Positions 1-9,080 of a stretch of DNA of 64,000 nt are shown in pieces. Below the pieces are notes generated by a model. That model searched no databases. It had not been told where the DNA came from and saw nothing but the letters and a program-made list of their open reading frames with translations. Within the stretch, counting starts at the first letter, position 1. Each line of letters begins with the position of its first letter. A program made the translations under genes and the position numbers. The DNA comes from Rhizomys pruinosus (lineage: Eukaryota; Chordata; Mammalia; Rodentia; Spalacidae), in assembly GCA_009823505.1 (NCBI GenBank), contig VZQC01013302.1, positions 3,745,973-3,809,972 on the forward strand, given 5' to 3'.

Positions 1-183
1 GTGCACCCGTGTCGTGCAATGCCACGGAGGTCAGAAGAGGGTCTCAGATTCCCCTGGAACTGGAGTTCTCCTGGAATTGGAGTTACAGACGGTTCTTAGC
101 CGCCATGTGGGTGCTGGGGATCGAACCCAGGTCCTCTGCAAGAGCGTCGGTGCTCTTAACCACTAGGCTATCTCTCCAGCCCC
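1..183 (-). mobile_element. B2/B3-type SINE, long form, cut by window edge
   Basis: Read on the minus strand this begins with the tRNA-like head (ggggctggagagatag...) and continues through the RNA polymerase III B-box-like segment (ggttcgatcccc) and the cccacatggcggc block. It carries the ~17-bp internal duplication (two successive ctgga..tggagtt units) typical of the long form in this window. The A-rich tail lies outside the window. Non-autonomous and L1-mobilised by family; no protein. Confidence 0.88.
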
Positions 184-229
184 AGATTCTTATACATACC
201 CACAGGGCCTAGAGAAGTGCGCAGATTCA

Positions 230-343
230 CTGAAGCTGAAGCTGACGCTGCAGGTGGTTGTACCCAAATTGCATACCAGGAATCAACCACAAGTTCTCCG
301 TAATTTCAGTAGATTTTCTCAACTACTGATTCATCTCTCCAGC
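230..343 (-). mobile_element. degraded tRNA-derived SINE remnant
   Basis: The stretch ends in gattcatctctccagcc, the reverse complement of the B2/B3 SINE head, and upstream has a weak match to the head's anticodon-arm region (accaggaatcaacc). It is heavily diverged, so the left boundary is uncertain. The remaining bases up to the provirus at 606 are AT-rich with no other recognisable feature. Confidence 0.45.
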
Positions 344-599
344 CACTTTTGTATTTGTTCTTTTTGTTGTTCTTTAGTCTTCTGGGTTTCCATTGGCATT
401 TGACAATTTGCTTTTAAGTTTTATAAAGCAAGCACACTTTTTGAATTTTAATAGGATTAACTTCATCTAGAGATCACGTTGAATATAAATGTCACCTTAA
501 TATTAGTAAGTTTTCCAATTCATGAATATATAAAAATTTCCATTTATTAATAAAGTTGTTTGATGTATTTTACAAAATACATTTTTTTTTATTTCTTCA

Positions 600-605
600 T
601 TTAAG
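600..605. repeat. 6-bp target site duplication, left copy (tttaag)
   Basis: tttaag immediately precedes the TG of the 5' LTR and is repeated exactly after the CA of the 3' LTR at 9494-9499. Six base pairs is the usual betaretroviral/class II integration duplication, so both ends of the provirus are original. Confidence 0.93.
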
Positions 606-684
606 TGTAAGGAGCCGCAGGCTTTAGCTTGCTTATGCTGAGCTTGCTTACAAGGAAGTTGACTCTGTGAATTGTCACCTCGAG

Positions 685-773
685 CCTTTTTCCAAGAGCT
701 GGGTGCGGACGTGCAGTAAAAGCCACCAGCCTTTCTCAAGAGCTGGGTGCGGACATGCAGTAAAAGTCACCAG
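685..773 (+). repeat. tandem ~45-bp repeat in U3 (candidate enhancer repeat)
   Basis: Two head-to-tail units, 685-729 and 730-773, both run from cctttt/cctttc through caagagctgggtgcggac, gtgcagtaaaag and end in caccag. They differ at only a few positions. Duplicated U3 segments are a common form of retroviral enhancer; the enhancer role is inferred. The same duplication is in the 3' LTR (about 9160-9248), so it was present before integration. Confidence 0.8.
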
Positions 774-901
774 ATACTCCAGCCCGATGTCTCAACTCAG
801 TGATCTTGCAAAAACAGACCCTCCTCTGATGCCAGACCCTGTTTCACCCACCCCCTCCCCATTTCTTGCCTTCTGCAAAATAAATACAATGGCTTGTGCT
901 C

Positions 902-907
902 AATAAA
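902..907 (+). terminator. polyadenylation signal of the 5' LTR
   Basis: An exact aataaa hexamer in the LTR; its counterpart in the 3' LTR is at 9377-9382, where it would direct 3'-end formation of the proviral transcript. Confidence 0.75.
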
Positions 908-1021
908 ATAGACTTTGACAACCTTCGCAAAGTCTCGCTCTTCTCTCTCGCCCATTATATTTCAGGTTTTGGGATCTCCCTCGGGTACCTATCATTACAT
1001 GACCTGAAGGCAGGGTCATAT

Positions 1022-1039
1022 TGGCGCCCAACGTGGGGC
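1022..1039 (+). promoter_or_regulatory. primer binding site, tRNA-Lys1,2 type
   Basis: tggcgcccaacgtggggc begins three bases after the LTR end. It is complementary to the 3' end of tRNA-Lys1,2, the primer used by type D betaretroviruses and some lentiviruses. It differs from the tRNA-Lys3 site of mouse mammary tumour virus and the tRNA-Phe site of IAP elements. No mismatch to the expected 18 bases is visible. Confidence 0.92.
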
Positions 1040-1101
1040 TCGAGGTAAGAAGACACCTCTACCAGACAAGGAACAAGGAGGTCCGGCCGGACGACATAAT
1101 A

Positions 1102-1240
1102 AAGAGGGCGCTTCGCCATCAGTGGAGCGCGGAAAACCTAGGGAAAAAGAGAGGGTGCTTCGCCATCAGCGGAGTGCGAAACCTCGAGAAAAAGAGAGGA
1201 TGCTTCTCCACCCACAGAGCGCAAATCCTCAGGAGAAAAA
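1102..1240 (+). repeat. three imperfect ~45-nt tandem repeats in the proviral leader
   Basis: Units begin near 1102, 1147 and 1192. Each reads a purine-rich aagaga/gg start, then gcttcgccatcag(t/c)ggag(c/t)gcg, then aaacct.g.g followed by aaaaag; the third unit is the most diverged. They lie between the primer site and gag, where retroviral dimerisation and packaging signals normally sit. A packaging role is inferred only. Confidence 0.8.
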
Positions 1241-1247
1241 GGTAAGT
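1236..1247 (+). promoter_or_regulatory. major splice donor candidate
   Basis: The sequence aaaaag/gtaagt is a near-consensus 5' splice site with the cut after 1241, 25 bases upstream of the gag ATG. This is the expected location of the donor for the spliced env mRNA. A candidate acceptor lies at about 6841. Confidence 0.75.
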
Positions 1248-1266
1248 AGTTCCTTGATCTTTAAAG

Positions 1267-3461
1267 ATGGGCAATTCACTGTCTAAGGAAGAAAAGTTTA
1301 TTCAGTACTTCAAGACAGCTTTCAGGGAGAGAGAAAGTTGGGTTAAGAAAAAAGACTTAACTAGATTTTTTATATTCATAGGGGACACATGTCCCTGGGT
1401 GGTCCTTGATGGACCTTCAATTCACCCCAAAACATGGAAAAAGGTAAAGCAAGATCTTGACTGCATCATGCAGACTAAAGGACCAGACAGTATTCCTGTC
1501 CAGACTTTTACTTATTTGACTGTCATTAATGAGATAATTCAGGACCCCCCCAATCCATCCCTATAATTGAAACAACAGAACAATTCCTAAAACCCCTTAG
1601 CCGCCCTTCCTCAGGCCTTTCCATTAAGAAGGAGTGTTCCCCATGTCCGTCAGTCATTTTAGAAATCTCATCTGATGACCCAGCATCCACTTCTCTGAAA
1701 CCTAAACACCCTAAACCATCCCCCCTCTATCCACTGCTACCCAAGGAACCTACTGTCCCAGAGGCCAGTGGGGAGTAGCATTTCTGCCAGACATTCCCAA
1801 TAATAAAAACCCAAAACCCACCTTCTGAAGAAGAGATTTATCCCACAGACCATATGTGGCCTGGGATCACCCCCCCACCACCTTACCTTCCATTTCCTGA
1901 TGTTAAGCCCCTTTTGGAGACCAAAAAACTGCTCACCAATCAAATAACTAATCTGAAACAAGTCCTTGATTTACAGCAAGAACTGTCCACATTAACCTTA
2001 AGCATTCAGCAGCTACAATGTAAAATACAAGTTGGTGGCACTCCTGTAGTGCAAACCTCCTCTGCCGTCCCAAAAATAAAACATAAGTCAAGCAGTGTTA
2101 AAAAACCTAAGGCTCCTTTTCAAACTTATCCAATCTTAACCCGCTCCCAGACCTCAACTAACCAAGATAATGAGCCTGATCTAAATAACGGCCACAATCA
2201 GGATAGTGAATCAGAGTCCGACCCAATTGATTCTACCCAAGAAAATAGAGGGGAGGAAGCAGAATGCGGACACTCTGAATGTGGGTGCTCTCCGCAGTGG
2301 CGTAATCGCTGGAGAGAGCGGCACCAAGAGAGATCCCCGTCTGAACGTGAAAGGGATAGCGAGGAAGAGGGCAGCCCTGATGTGCATCAAAATCAATATA
2401 AAAAAATAAAATTCAAACACCTTAAAAACCTTAATTCTGCAGTCCGCAATTATGGACACGCAGCTCCCTTTACTATCAGCCTTATAGACTTATTAGCTGA
2501 GGGAGGTTATCTATCACATGCAGAATGGTATCAGGTCACGCAAGCTATGCTGACCCATCCACAATACTTAACTTGGAAAGCGGAATTCTTAGACAAATGC
2601 CATAAACTGGCAAAAGCTAATGCTCAAAAGGCTAGCACCAAAGAGTGGACTTTTGACAAACTGTCTGGCCAAGGCAAATACATCTCTGAAACTAAACAAA
2701 CTCAGCTTCCCCCAGGATTGCTAGCTCAAGTAACTGAAGCTGCAAAAATGGCGTGGAGAGCCATCACCTCCGATAAATCCATTACTATGCCCCTTACAAA
2801 AATAATACAAGGACCTAATGAACCCTATGTCCAGTTTATAGGATGTCTCCTTGAAGTGGCTGAAAAAACTCTAAATTTAAAAAATGAAAATGATCCCTTC
2901 TTAAAACAATTAGCTTATGAAAACGCCAATCCAGCATGCAGGGCGGCCCTCAGAAGTGTCTACAAAAAAAAAAAAGATATTAATGAAATGATTAGAATTT
3001 GCAATGATGTAGATTCTTTTTCCCATAGACTGTCTAAAGGAATAACAGAGGGAGTCACCTTGGTGATGGGGGCCATGTTAAATAAAAATAATAAATGTTT
3101 CAGATGTGGACAGATAGGCCACTTTGCTAAACAATGTCCAAACCCCCCAAAATATTTTAATCAATTAGACTATACTCCACCCAACCATAACAAGGAGGAT
3201 GCCACAGGCAACCAGGCCCATAAACAGCCTAATAAAATTTGCCCTCGATGCAAAAGAGGAAAACATTGGGTCAATGAATGCTATTCAAAAACAGACATAG
3301 AAGGAAATCCCTTGCCCCCTCTATCGGGAAACAGGTGGAGGGGCCTGCCCCGGGCCCCATCTCAAAGCCCAATGTCTCTAGGGTCGGGGCCCAATCGCTG
3401 TCCAGAGCTACCCCAGGAAGCACAGGACTGGACCTGTACTCCACCTCCCCTCGAATATTAA
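1267..3461 (+). pseudogene. gag: gag polyprotein, broken by a frameshift and a stop
   Basis: Gag is the structural polyprotein that assembles retroviral particles. The N-terminal matrix part (1267-1566) begins Met-Gly-Asn, a myristoylation-type start. Its frame ends at TAA 1564 because the reading frame changes near a run of seven C at 1545-1551. From about 1551 the sequence reads on in frame 0, meets an in-frame TAG at 1776-1778, then stays open to 3461. Visible landmarks are a PPPY late-domain motif (1875-1886), a capsid major homology region (about 2808-2868), and two nucleocapsid CCHC knuckles of the form CxxCxxxGHxxxxC (about 3096-3140) and CxxCxxGxHxxxxC (about 3240-3285). The product cannot be full length. 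The 3' end overlaps the dUTPase-protease frame through the slippery site at 3326. Confidence 0.92.
3326..3332 (+). promoter_or_regulatory. gag-pro -1 ribosomal frameshift site GGGAAAC
   Basis: The heptamer lies in the gag frame exactly as G GGA AAC, so tandem slippage gives GGG AAA in the -1 frame, which is the dUTPase-protease frame. A short spacer is followed by GC-rich complementary blocks (ggggcc, ccccgggcccc and later tcggggccc within about 70 nt) that could form a stem or pseudoknot. The same heptamer is used at this junction in primate type D viruses (known). Confidence 0.88.
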
Positions 3462-4231
3462 CACCAGACCAGGGTATTCAAATCCTAGAAACAGGACAAT
3501 ATGGTCCCCCCCCCCCAGCTGGAGCCTTTTTTCTGATTCTCGGACGGGCTTCAGCATCCATTGGTGGACTGTCAGTGGTACCCACTGTGGTAGATTCTGA
3601 TTATACTGGAGAAATAAAAATTTTGGCTTCCTCCCCAAAAGGACCTATATCTATACAGGCTGGACAGTGCATAGCACAGGCTGTTCCTCTTCCCTTAATG
3701 GGAGATTTCCCATACATACAGACAAGAAGAGGCTCCTCACATCCTGGGTCATCAGATGTTTACTGGGTCCAACAACTAACCCAGGAGCGACCCACCCTTA
3801 CATTATGGATTGAAGGGAAAAAGTTTCAAGGAATTATGGACACAGGAGCCGATGTTACAGTCATTGCTCAAAAACATTGGCCCAAAGCCTGGCCGCTTGC
3901 AGCCTCTGCCACTCATTTAAAAGGAATAGGGCAGACACAAAATACTCTACAAAGCTCTAAACTTTTGACCTGGACAGATAAACAAAATAATAAAGGAGTT
4001 ATAACACCCTATGTAGTTAAAGGCTTGCCAGTAAATTTATGGGGAAGAGACATTTTATCACAAATGGGTGTGCTTATGTGTAGCCCAAATGAAATAGTAA
4101 CAGGACAGATGCTACGCATGGGACACCTCCCAGGAAAAGGACTGGGAAAAAGGGAACAGGGCCCAATAACATCCATTCAGGTTTCCCCCCGTCCAAAAAA
4201 TTTAGGATTAGGAGCAGAAAATTTTTCCTAA
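3326..4231 (+). CDS. pro: dUTPase-protease (pro), open reading frame intact
   Basis: This region is expressed as a Gag-Pro fusion by -1 frameshifting, giving a dUTPase and the aspartic protease that cleaves the polyproteins. The frame is open from 3278 to TAA 4229-4231, with no lesion visible. Order: a dUTPase domain from about 3410 ([13 protein letters not shown] motif near 3416, then the hydrophobic core to about 3770); the protease with active site DTGAD at 3839-3853 and the C-terminal GRD block near 4042-4052; then a glycine-rich G-patch (about 4105-4167), a betaretroviral hallmark. The last dUTPase motif looks degenerate (SSHPGSSD), so its activity is doubtful. With gag broken upstream, translation of this frame from the locus is unlikely despite its integrity. 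Confidence 0.88.
   Translation, partial: GKQVEGPAPGPISKPNVSRVGAQSLSRATPGSTGLDLYSTSPRILTPDQGIQILETGQYGPPPPAGAFFLILGRASASIGGLSVVPTVVDSDYTGEIKILASSPKGPISIQAGQCIAQAVPLPLMGDFPYIQTRRGSSHPGSSDVYWVQQLTQERPTLTLWIEGKKFQGIMDTGADVTVIAQKHWPKAWPLAASATHLKGIGQTQNTLQSSKLLTWTDKQNNKGVITPYVVKGLPVNLWGRDILSQMGVLMCSPNEIVTGQMLRMGHLPGKGLGKREQGPITSIQVSPRPKNLGLGAENFS
4219..4225 (+). promoter_or_regulatory. pro-pol -1 ribosomal frameshift site AAATTTT
   Basis: The heptamer sits in the protease frame as A AAT TTT, seven bases from the pro stop codon, and slippage enters precisely the frame that stays open into reverse transcriptase. The A/U-only heptamer at pro-pol is the type D arrangement (known). No downstream structure was worked out. 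Confidence 0.85.
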
Positions 4232-6816
4232 GGACCACTGATGATCCTGCACTCCAGGCTGACAAAATCACATGGAAAAATGATGATCCAGTCTGGATTG
4301 ATCAGTGGCCCCTGCCCCAACAAAAAATACAGGCCGCGTTACTTTTAGTGCAGGAACAGTTAACGCTCGGCCACCTTGAGCCCTCCACTTCACCATGGAA
4401 CTCCCCAATTTTTATAATTAAAAAGAAAAACGGAACTTGGAGATTGTTACAAGACCTTAGGGCTGTTAATAAAACCATGATTCCCATGGGGGCATTGCAA
4501 CCTGGCCTGCCTTCCCCAGTGGCCATTCCAAAAAACCACTATAAAATTGTCATTGATATTAAAGACTGTTTTTTCTCTATTCCCCTCCACCCCGATGATT
4601 GCAAACGCTTTGCCTTTTCCATTCCTGTGGTCAACCACATAGGACCCAATCCACGTTTCCAGTGGCGCGTACTGCCACAAGGAATGGCTAACAGTCCCAC
4701 CCTATGCCAACAATATGTAGCACAAACAGTTAACCCTATTAGGATAAAGCATCCCAAGGCTTATATTGTTCATTATATGGATGATCTATTAATAGCCACT
4801 GAAACCATTGGAGAGGCTCAAAACATCACCCAACAACTGATTATAAACCTTCAACAGTGAGGATTTCTCATACCCCCAGAAAAAATACAGACACGCGATC
4901 CTTATTCTTTTCTAGGGTTCCATTTACAAAAAAACCAAATCTCTACTCAAAAGATCCAAATTAAAAGAACTCGCCTATCAACATTAAATGATTACCAAAA
5001 ACTCCTGGGAGATATTAATTGGCTCCGCCCATATCTCAAATTAACTACTTATGAGCTTAAGCCCTTATTCGACATTTTAAAAGGAGATCCTGACCCCACA
5101 TCCCCCAGGGATTTATCTCCAAAGGCTGAAGCCTCATTACATATTGTAGAAAAGACTATTTCCAATCAAAATATAGGATATTTTGACCCCCATAAAGTGC
5201 TTTTCCTCATAATATTCCCCACACCACACTCTCCAACAGGTCTTCTTTGGCAAAAACAGACACCCCTTTTATGGATCCATTTGCCAGCCACACACCCTAA
5301 GGTGCTCCCCACCTATCCCTCCCTGGTCTGCACACTTAGCTCCTTGGGCCTGTGCACCTCTGTCAGATATTTTGGAAAAGAGCCAGATATTATTATAACC
5401 ACTTATAATGCTGACCAGTTAAAATGGTTACAGCAAAAAGATGATGAATGGACAATATTGTTAACCACTTACCAGGGACAATTTGATAATCATTTCCCAG
5501 CAGACAAACTAATTCAATTTCTTAAAGTTACACCTTTTGTTTTTCCCTCCATCACTAAGAGCTTCCCTATTAAAAATGCCCCAATGGTTTTTGTTGATGG
5601 ATCATCCACACGGATGGCTGCCTATGTAATAAATGATCAGACTTACCAGGTACCTACAAACTATACCTCAGCCCAACTTGTAGAGCTTCAGGGTGTCCTA
5701 ACAGTCTTTCAGAAACTTAAAGACACCCCATTCAATTTGTACTCAGACAGCCATTATGTTGTTAGATCCTTACAAGCCCTAGAAACTGCCCCTTTAATTC
5801 AACCCACTACAACAACCTTCTCACTATTCCTTAGGCTGCAATAATTGCTAAGAGATCGATATCACCCTTTCTATATTGGACACATACATACCCATTCTGG
5901 ACTTCCTGGCCCGCTAGCCCAGGGCAATGATAAGGCTGATCTAGCCACTTGCCTGGTGGGCCTTGTAAACATTGTAAAAACAACAGACCCATCTAGAGAT
6001 GCCCAGGAAGCACTTACCCTCCATCACCTAAACGCTCACACCCTCCGCCTCCGCTTTGGGATTAATAGGGAACAGGCTCGCCAAATTGTCAAAAATTGTA
6101 AAAATTACTTGACTTTTCTGTCAGAGCCACACACGGGAGTCAACCCTAGAGGGCTGACACCCGGAGAGCTGTGGCAAATGGACGTTACCCATGTCCCATC
6201 TTTTGGAAAACTAAAATTTGTTCATGTCTCTGTTGACACCTTTAGTGGATTTATACATGCCACAGCACAATCAGGGGAAGCCACAAAAAATGTGATAGCC
6301 CACATGTTATCAACTTTCGCCATTATGGGTCAGCCTAAATGCTTAAAAACAGATAACGGCCCTGGGTATACTAGCCAAAGGTTTCAACAATTCTGTGCCT
6401 AGTTAAAGATTAAACACATCACAGGCGTCCCCTACAATCCACAGGGACAAGGAATTGTGGAAAGAGCAAATCAAACGCTTAAACATACATTAACCGAATT
6501 AACAAGCCAAGAGCAGTTATATCCCCTAAAAGGAAACAGCAAACTTCTGCTGTCACTTACTCTCTTCGTCCTTAATTTTCTAAATTTGGACTTAAAAGGA
6601 AAATCAGCCGCTGATCGCTTATGGTACCCAACCACTAAAACAGATTACACTAAAGTATTGTGGAAAGATCCTATGACAAACAAATGGAAAGGCCCTGACC
6701 CGGTACTCATATGGGGAAAAGGCCATGCATGTGTCTTTGACACTTTTGAAAATGGGGCAAGGTGGCTCCCAGAACGCTTAATAAAGCCCATTAACCCAAT
6801 CCAGGGTGGCGCCTGA
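4219..6816 (+). pseudogene. pol: pol: reverse transcriptase, RNase H, integrase with three in-frame stops
   Basis: Pol copies viral RNA into DNA and integrates it. The whole region lies in one frame, with no frameshift, but has stops at TGA 4858-4860, TAA 5842-5844 and TAG 6400-6402. The fingers/palm of reverse transcriptase (about 4380-4860) include the LPQGMANSP block and catalytic YMDD at 4774-4785. RNase H (about 5585-5960) shows FVDGSS, YSDSHYV and the final GNDKADL. Integrase has an N-terminal HxxxH followed by CxxY where CxxC is expected, so the zinc site is probably damaged. Its catalytic triad is Asp 6181, Asp 6352 and Glu 6460, the last two separated by exactly 35 codons. The C-terminal end carries a GPDPVLIWGKG segment. 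The frame ends at TGA 6814-6816, overlapping the start of env. It cannot make a functional enzyme from this locus. Confidence 0.93.
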
Positions 6817-8828
6817 GAACAGTATTTGTGCTTCCTTACAGAAATGGTTCTTCCTCTCATCTGCCTCCTTGGAAGGAGACGGAAACGGGGCCACCAAAAC
6901 ACAGGCATACATGGTTTGGAATTATACCTGGATCATTGAAAATCAGGCTGGAGTTGTAGCCAGTTCCTCCTCCACCACGGGAAGTAGCCCTACTTGGGGA
7001 CCCCTGTTTGTTGACCTCTGCACTTTGGCCATGGGAACAGATAGTTGATGGGGAATGCCTGACACGTTTCTCCCTCAAAAAACACCAATTAATGATGAAA
7101 CATATCAGGGTGAGTACCCCGGCTGTCATAACGCACTCACACGTACTGTCTTACAGTCTGCATCCTTATATGTCTGTCCAGGAGCAACACATCAGCCCCG
7201 AGAGTTAAATTACAAATGTGGATATGAGGCAGATTATTATTGTGCTGCCTGGGCCTGTGAAACTACAGGAGACACTTACTGGAAACCCTCCTCTAAAACT
7301 GATTATATCACAGTCAAAAGGACTTACCCTTCCCCCCTGGCACTAGAGCCAGTTTACCGGAGTGCCAATGACTCCTGTAAAAAATGGTGTAATTCCCTCA
7401 CCATATCCTTTACGGATGTGGGGAAAGAAAAAAATTGGGAAGGACGAGGATACCAATGGGGACTAAGACTATACATGGAGGGAGATGATATGGGACTCAC
7501 ATTTAATGTAAAGTTACAAAAAACAGTCCCCAACACACATAAAGCATCAATAGGGCCTAACATTGCACTTCACATACCATCCAAAACAGACAAGACACTA
7601 TCCAAACCAATTAAGACAACCTCCTCAATCACCTTGACACCTACCATTTCTTCTGTGCCCCTTCGACCTACATTACCTAATGGCCCTCCTTCCTCTTCTG
7701 AGTTAATCTTTTCCATACTCAATGCCTCCGCCTCTGTCCTTACTATGCTTAAAAATGATAGTAAATATAGCTGCTGGCTATGCTATTCTACTGAGCCCCC
7801 CTTTTATGAAGGAATAGCAATCCTGGCTAATGTTATCCATACTAATGATACAAAATTCTTGTCCTGGTCTTCAGTACAATTGACTGTCACTGACCTATCT
7901 GGAATTGGTACTTGTTTACAGGGACCAAAAATGCTTTTTCCCTTACCCTTGGACAGCATTTGTAGCAGGACCATAATTGTTAATACAACCTTCTCCTACA
8001 TTCTTGCCCCCAATGACACGCAGCTTGCCTGCTCCACAGGTCTGACCACATTCATTGTAACCTCTGAGTTCTAAACAAGTCAGACTATTGTGTCCTGGTC
8101 CAGTTATTCCCGCGCCTGAAAGTTTATGACTCTGATTCTTTTTAAATTTCTGGGAAAGAGGACATCGTGCCAGCCCCGACAGAATTAAGTGGGAGCCCAT
8201 CTTTACAATTACTTCAGCTGTCATTTTGGGTCTTGGGGCAGCAGGGGCCGGCACAGGAATAGCCTCCATGATTACATCCCAACAAAATTACCATCAACTT
8301 AGTCAAGTAATTGATAAAGACATAGAGGAGCTCAGAACAGGATTAGAAAACCTAAAGGATTCTCTTACTTCTCTTTCTGAGGTAGTACTTCAAAACAGAA
8401 GAGGCCTCGACCTACTGTTTTTACAGCAGGGAGGCCTGTGTGTTGCCTTAAAAGAAAAGTGTTGCTTTTATGCAGATAAAACGGGATTAGTAGAAAATAG
8501 CTTATAAAAAGTTAGGGAAAACTTAGAAAAAAGAAAAAGAGAACGTGAACAACAGGAATCCTGGTATAAAAATTGGTTTTCCACCTCCCCTTGGTTATCT
8601 ACCCTATTACCTAGTATCCTGGGACCCCTTGTGGGACTACTCCTATTGCTTTCATTTGGGCCTTGGGCATTCCAACGATTAACACGTTTTATTAAGTCTC
8701 AAATAGATTCTTCCCTTGCTGCTTCATCAGTCTCAGTCCATTATCACCGGGTGGCAACCAGTGACGAAGATAATACTGAGACCACTCCTACACCCACGCC
8801 AGAAAGGCTCAATTTTCGCTTGCTCTAA
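6806..8828 (+). pseudogene. env: env, gammaretrovirus/type D-like, multiply disrupted
   Basis: Env is the fusion glycoprotein. The surface-subunit frame (frame 2) starts with a WNYTW...VDLCTL block characteristic of gammaretrovirus-like surface proteins. It is interrupted by TGA 7046-7048, then open to TAA 8072-8074. It holds the CWLC disulfide-exchange motif at 7772-7783 and several NxT/S sites. The end of the surface subunit (YCVLVQLFPRL) is read in another frame at about 8060-8135, and the transmembrane subunit in a third, from about 8136. That subunit has a glycine/alanine-rich fusion-peptide-like segment (about 8205-8275), an [11 protein letters not shown] region and CX6CC at 8439-8465. 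It then has a stop at TAA 8505-8507, a hydrophobic anchor near 8600-8667 and a tail ending at TAA 8826-8828. At least two stops and two frame changes make this a pseudogene. Confidence 0.92.
6826..6846 (+). promoter_or_regulatory. candidate env splice acceptor and start
   Basis: tttgtgcttccttacag is a pyrimidine-rich tract ending in AG at 6840-6841. It is followed three bases later by an ATG (6844) in fair context whose first residues are hydrophobic (MVLPLICLLG), like a signal peptide. That ATG is in a different frame from the downstream surface subunit, so a frameshift in the leader is likely. Assignment is inferred from position. Confidence 0.5.
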
Positions 8829-8884
8829 ATCATCACCCTCAGGCCTTATAAGACTGAGCCAGCCCAAACCAGCCCAGGTGGCCA

Positions 8885-9010
8885 CCCCAAAGATGGGCAA
8901 CTTCCTCTCCCCTCTTACCAACCTAAGACAGGAGCCCTGAGGATGACAGGGTGTCCAAAGACGGTAAGGAAGAGGGTCTTGTAGAGGTCGAACCTAAGTC
9001 AGGGATGGTC
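8885..9010 (+). promoter_or_regulatory. constitutive transport element-like RNA export sequence
   Basis: Between env and the polypurine tract there are short blocks matching my recollection of the type D retrovirus CTE: ccaaagatgggcaa (about 8888), cctaagacaggag (8922-8934), ccaaagacggtaag (8955-8968) and acctaagtcagg (8992-9003). In type D viruses paired AAGACAGG-type and CAAAGACGG-type internal loops of one long hairpin bind the cellular export factor NXF1/TAP and export unspliced RNA (known). Spacing and order fit; the third loop block (aagtcagg) has a change. Folding and binding were not tested. Confidence 0.7.
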
Positions 9011-9066
9011 ACATAATCGGCTGCAGATGCCACTCTGCCTGATACTTATCCATACCTTCTTAATGT

Positions 9067-9080
9067 AAAGAAGGGGGATA
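9067..9080 (+). promoter_or_regulatory. polypurine tract
   Basis: aaagaaggggga plus ta lies directly before the 3' LTR start at 9081. This is the plus-strand primer site used in retroviral reverse transcription. Confidence 0.85.

Larger units (their letters stand above)
606..1018 (+). repeat. 5' LTR of the betaretrovirus-like provirus
   Basis: 413 bp, beginning tgtaagg and ending gggtca, with the same length as the 3' LTR. U3 contains a near-perfect tandem repeat at 685-773. A polyadenylation signal (aataaa) lies at 902-907 and an A/T-rich caaaataaata motif just upstream could serve as a TATA-like element. A pyrimidine-rich stretch with repeated ctctc follows, probably in R/U5. The exact U3/R/U5 boundaries cannot be set without transcript ends. 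Confidence 0.94.

Noticed and set aside
1021..1245. 74-codon frame across the primer site and leader
   Set aside because: It lies over the primer site and the triple repeat and stops at the splice donor; its Lys/Arg-rich content follows from the repeats. No start context or family match.
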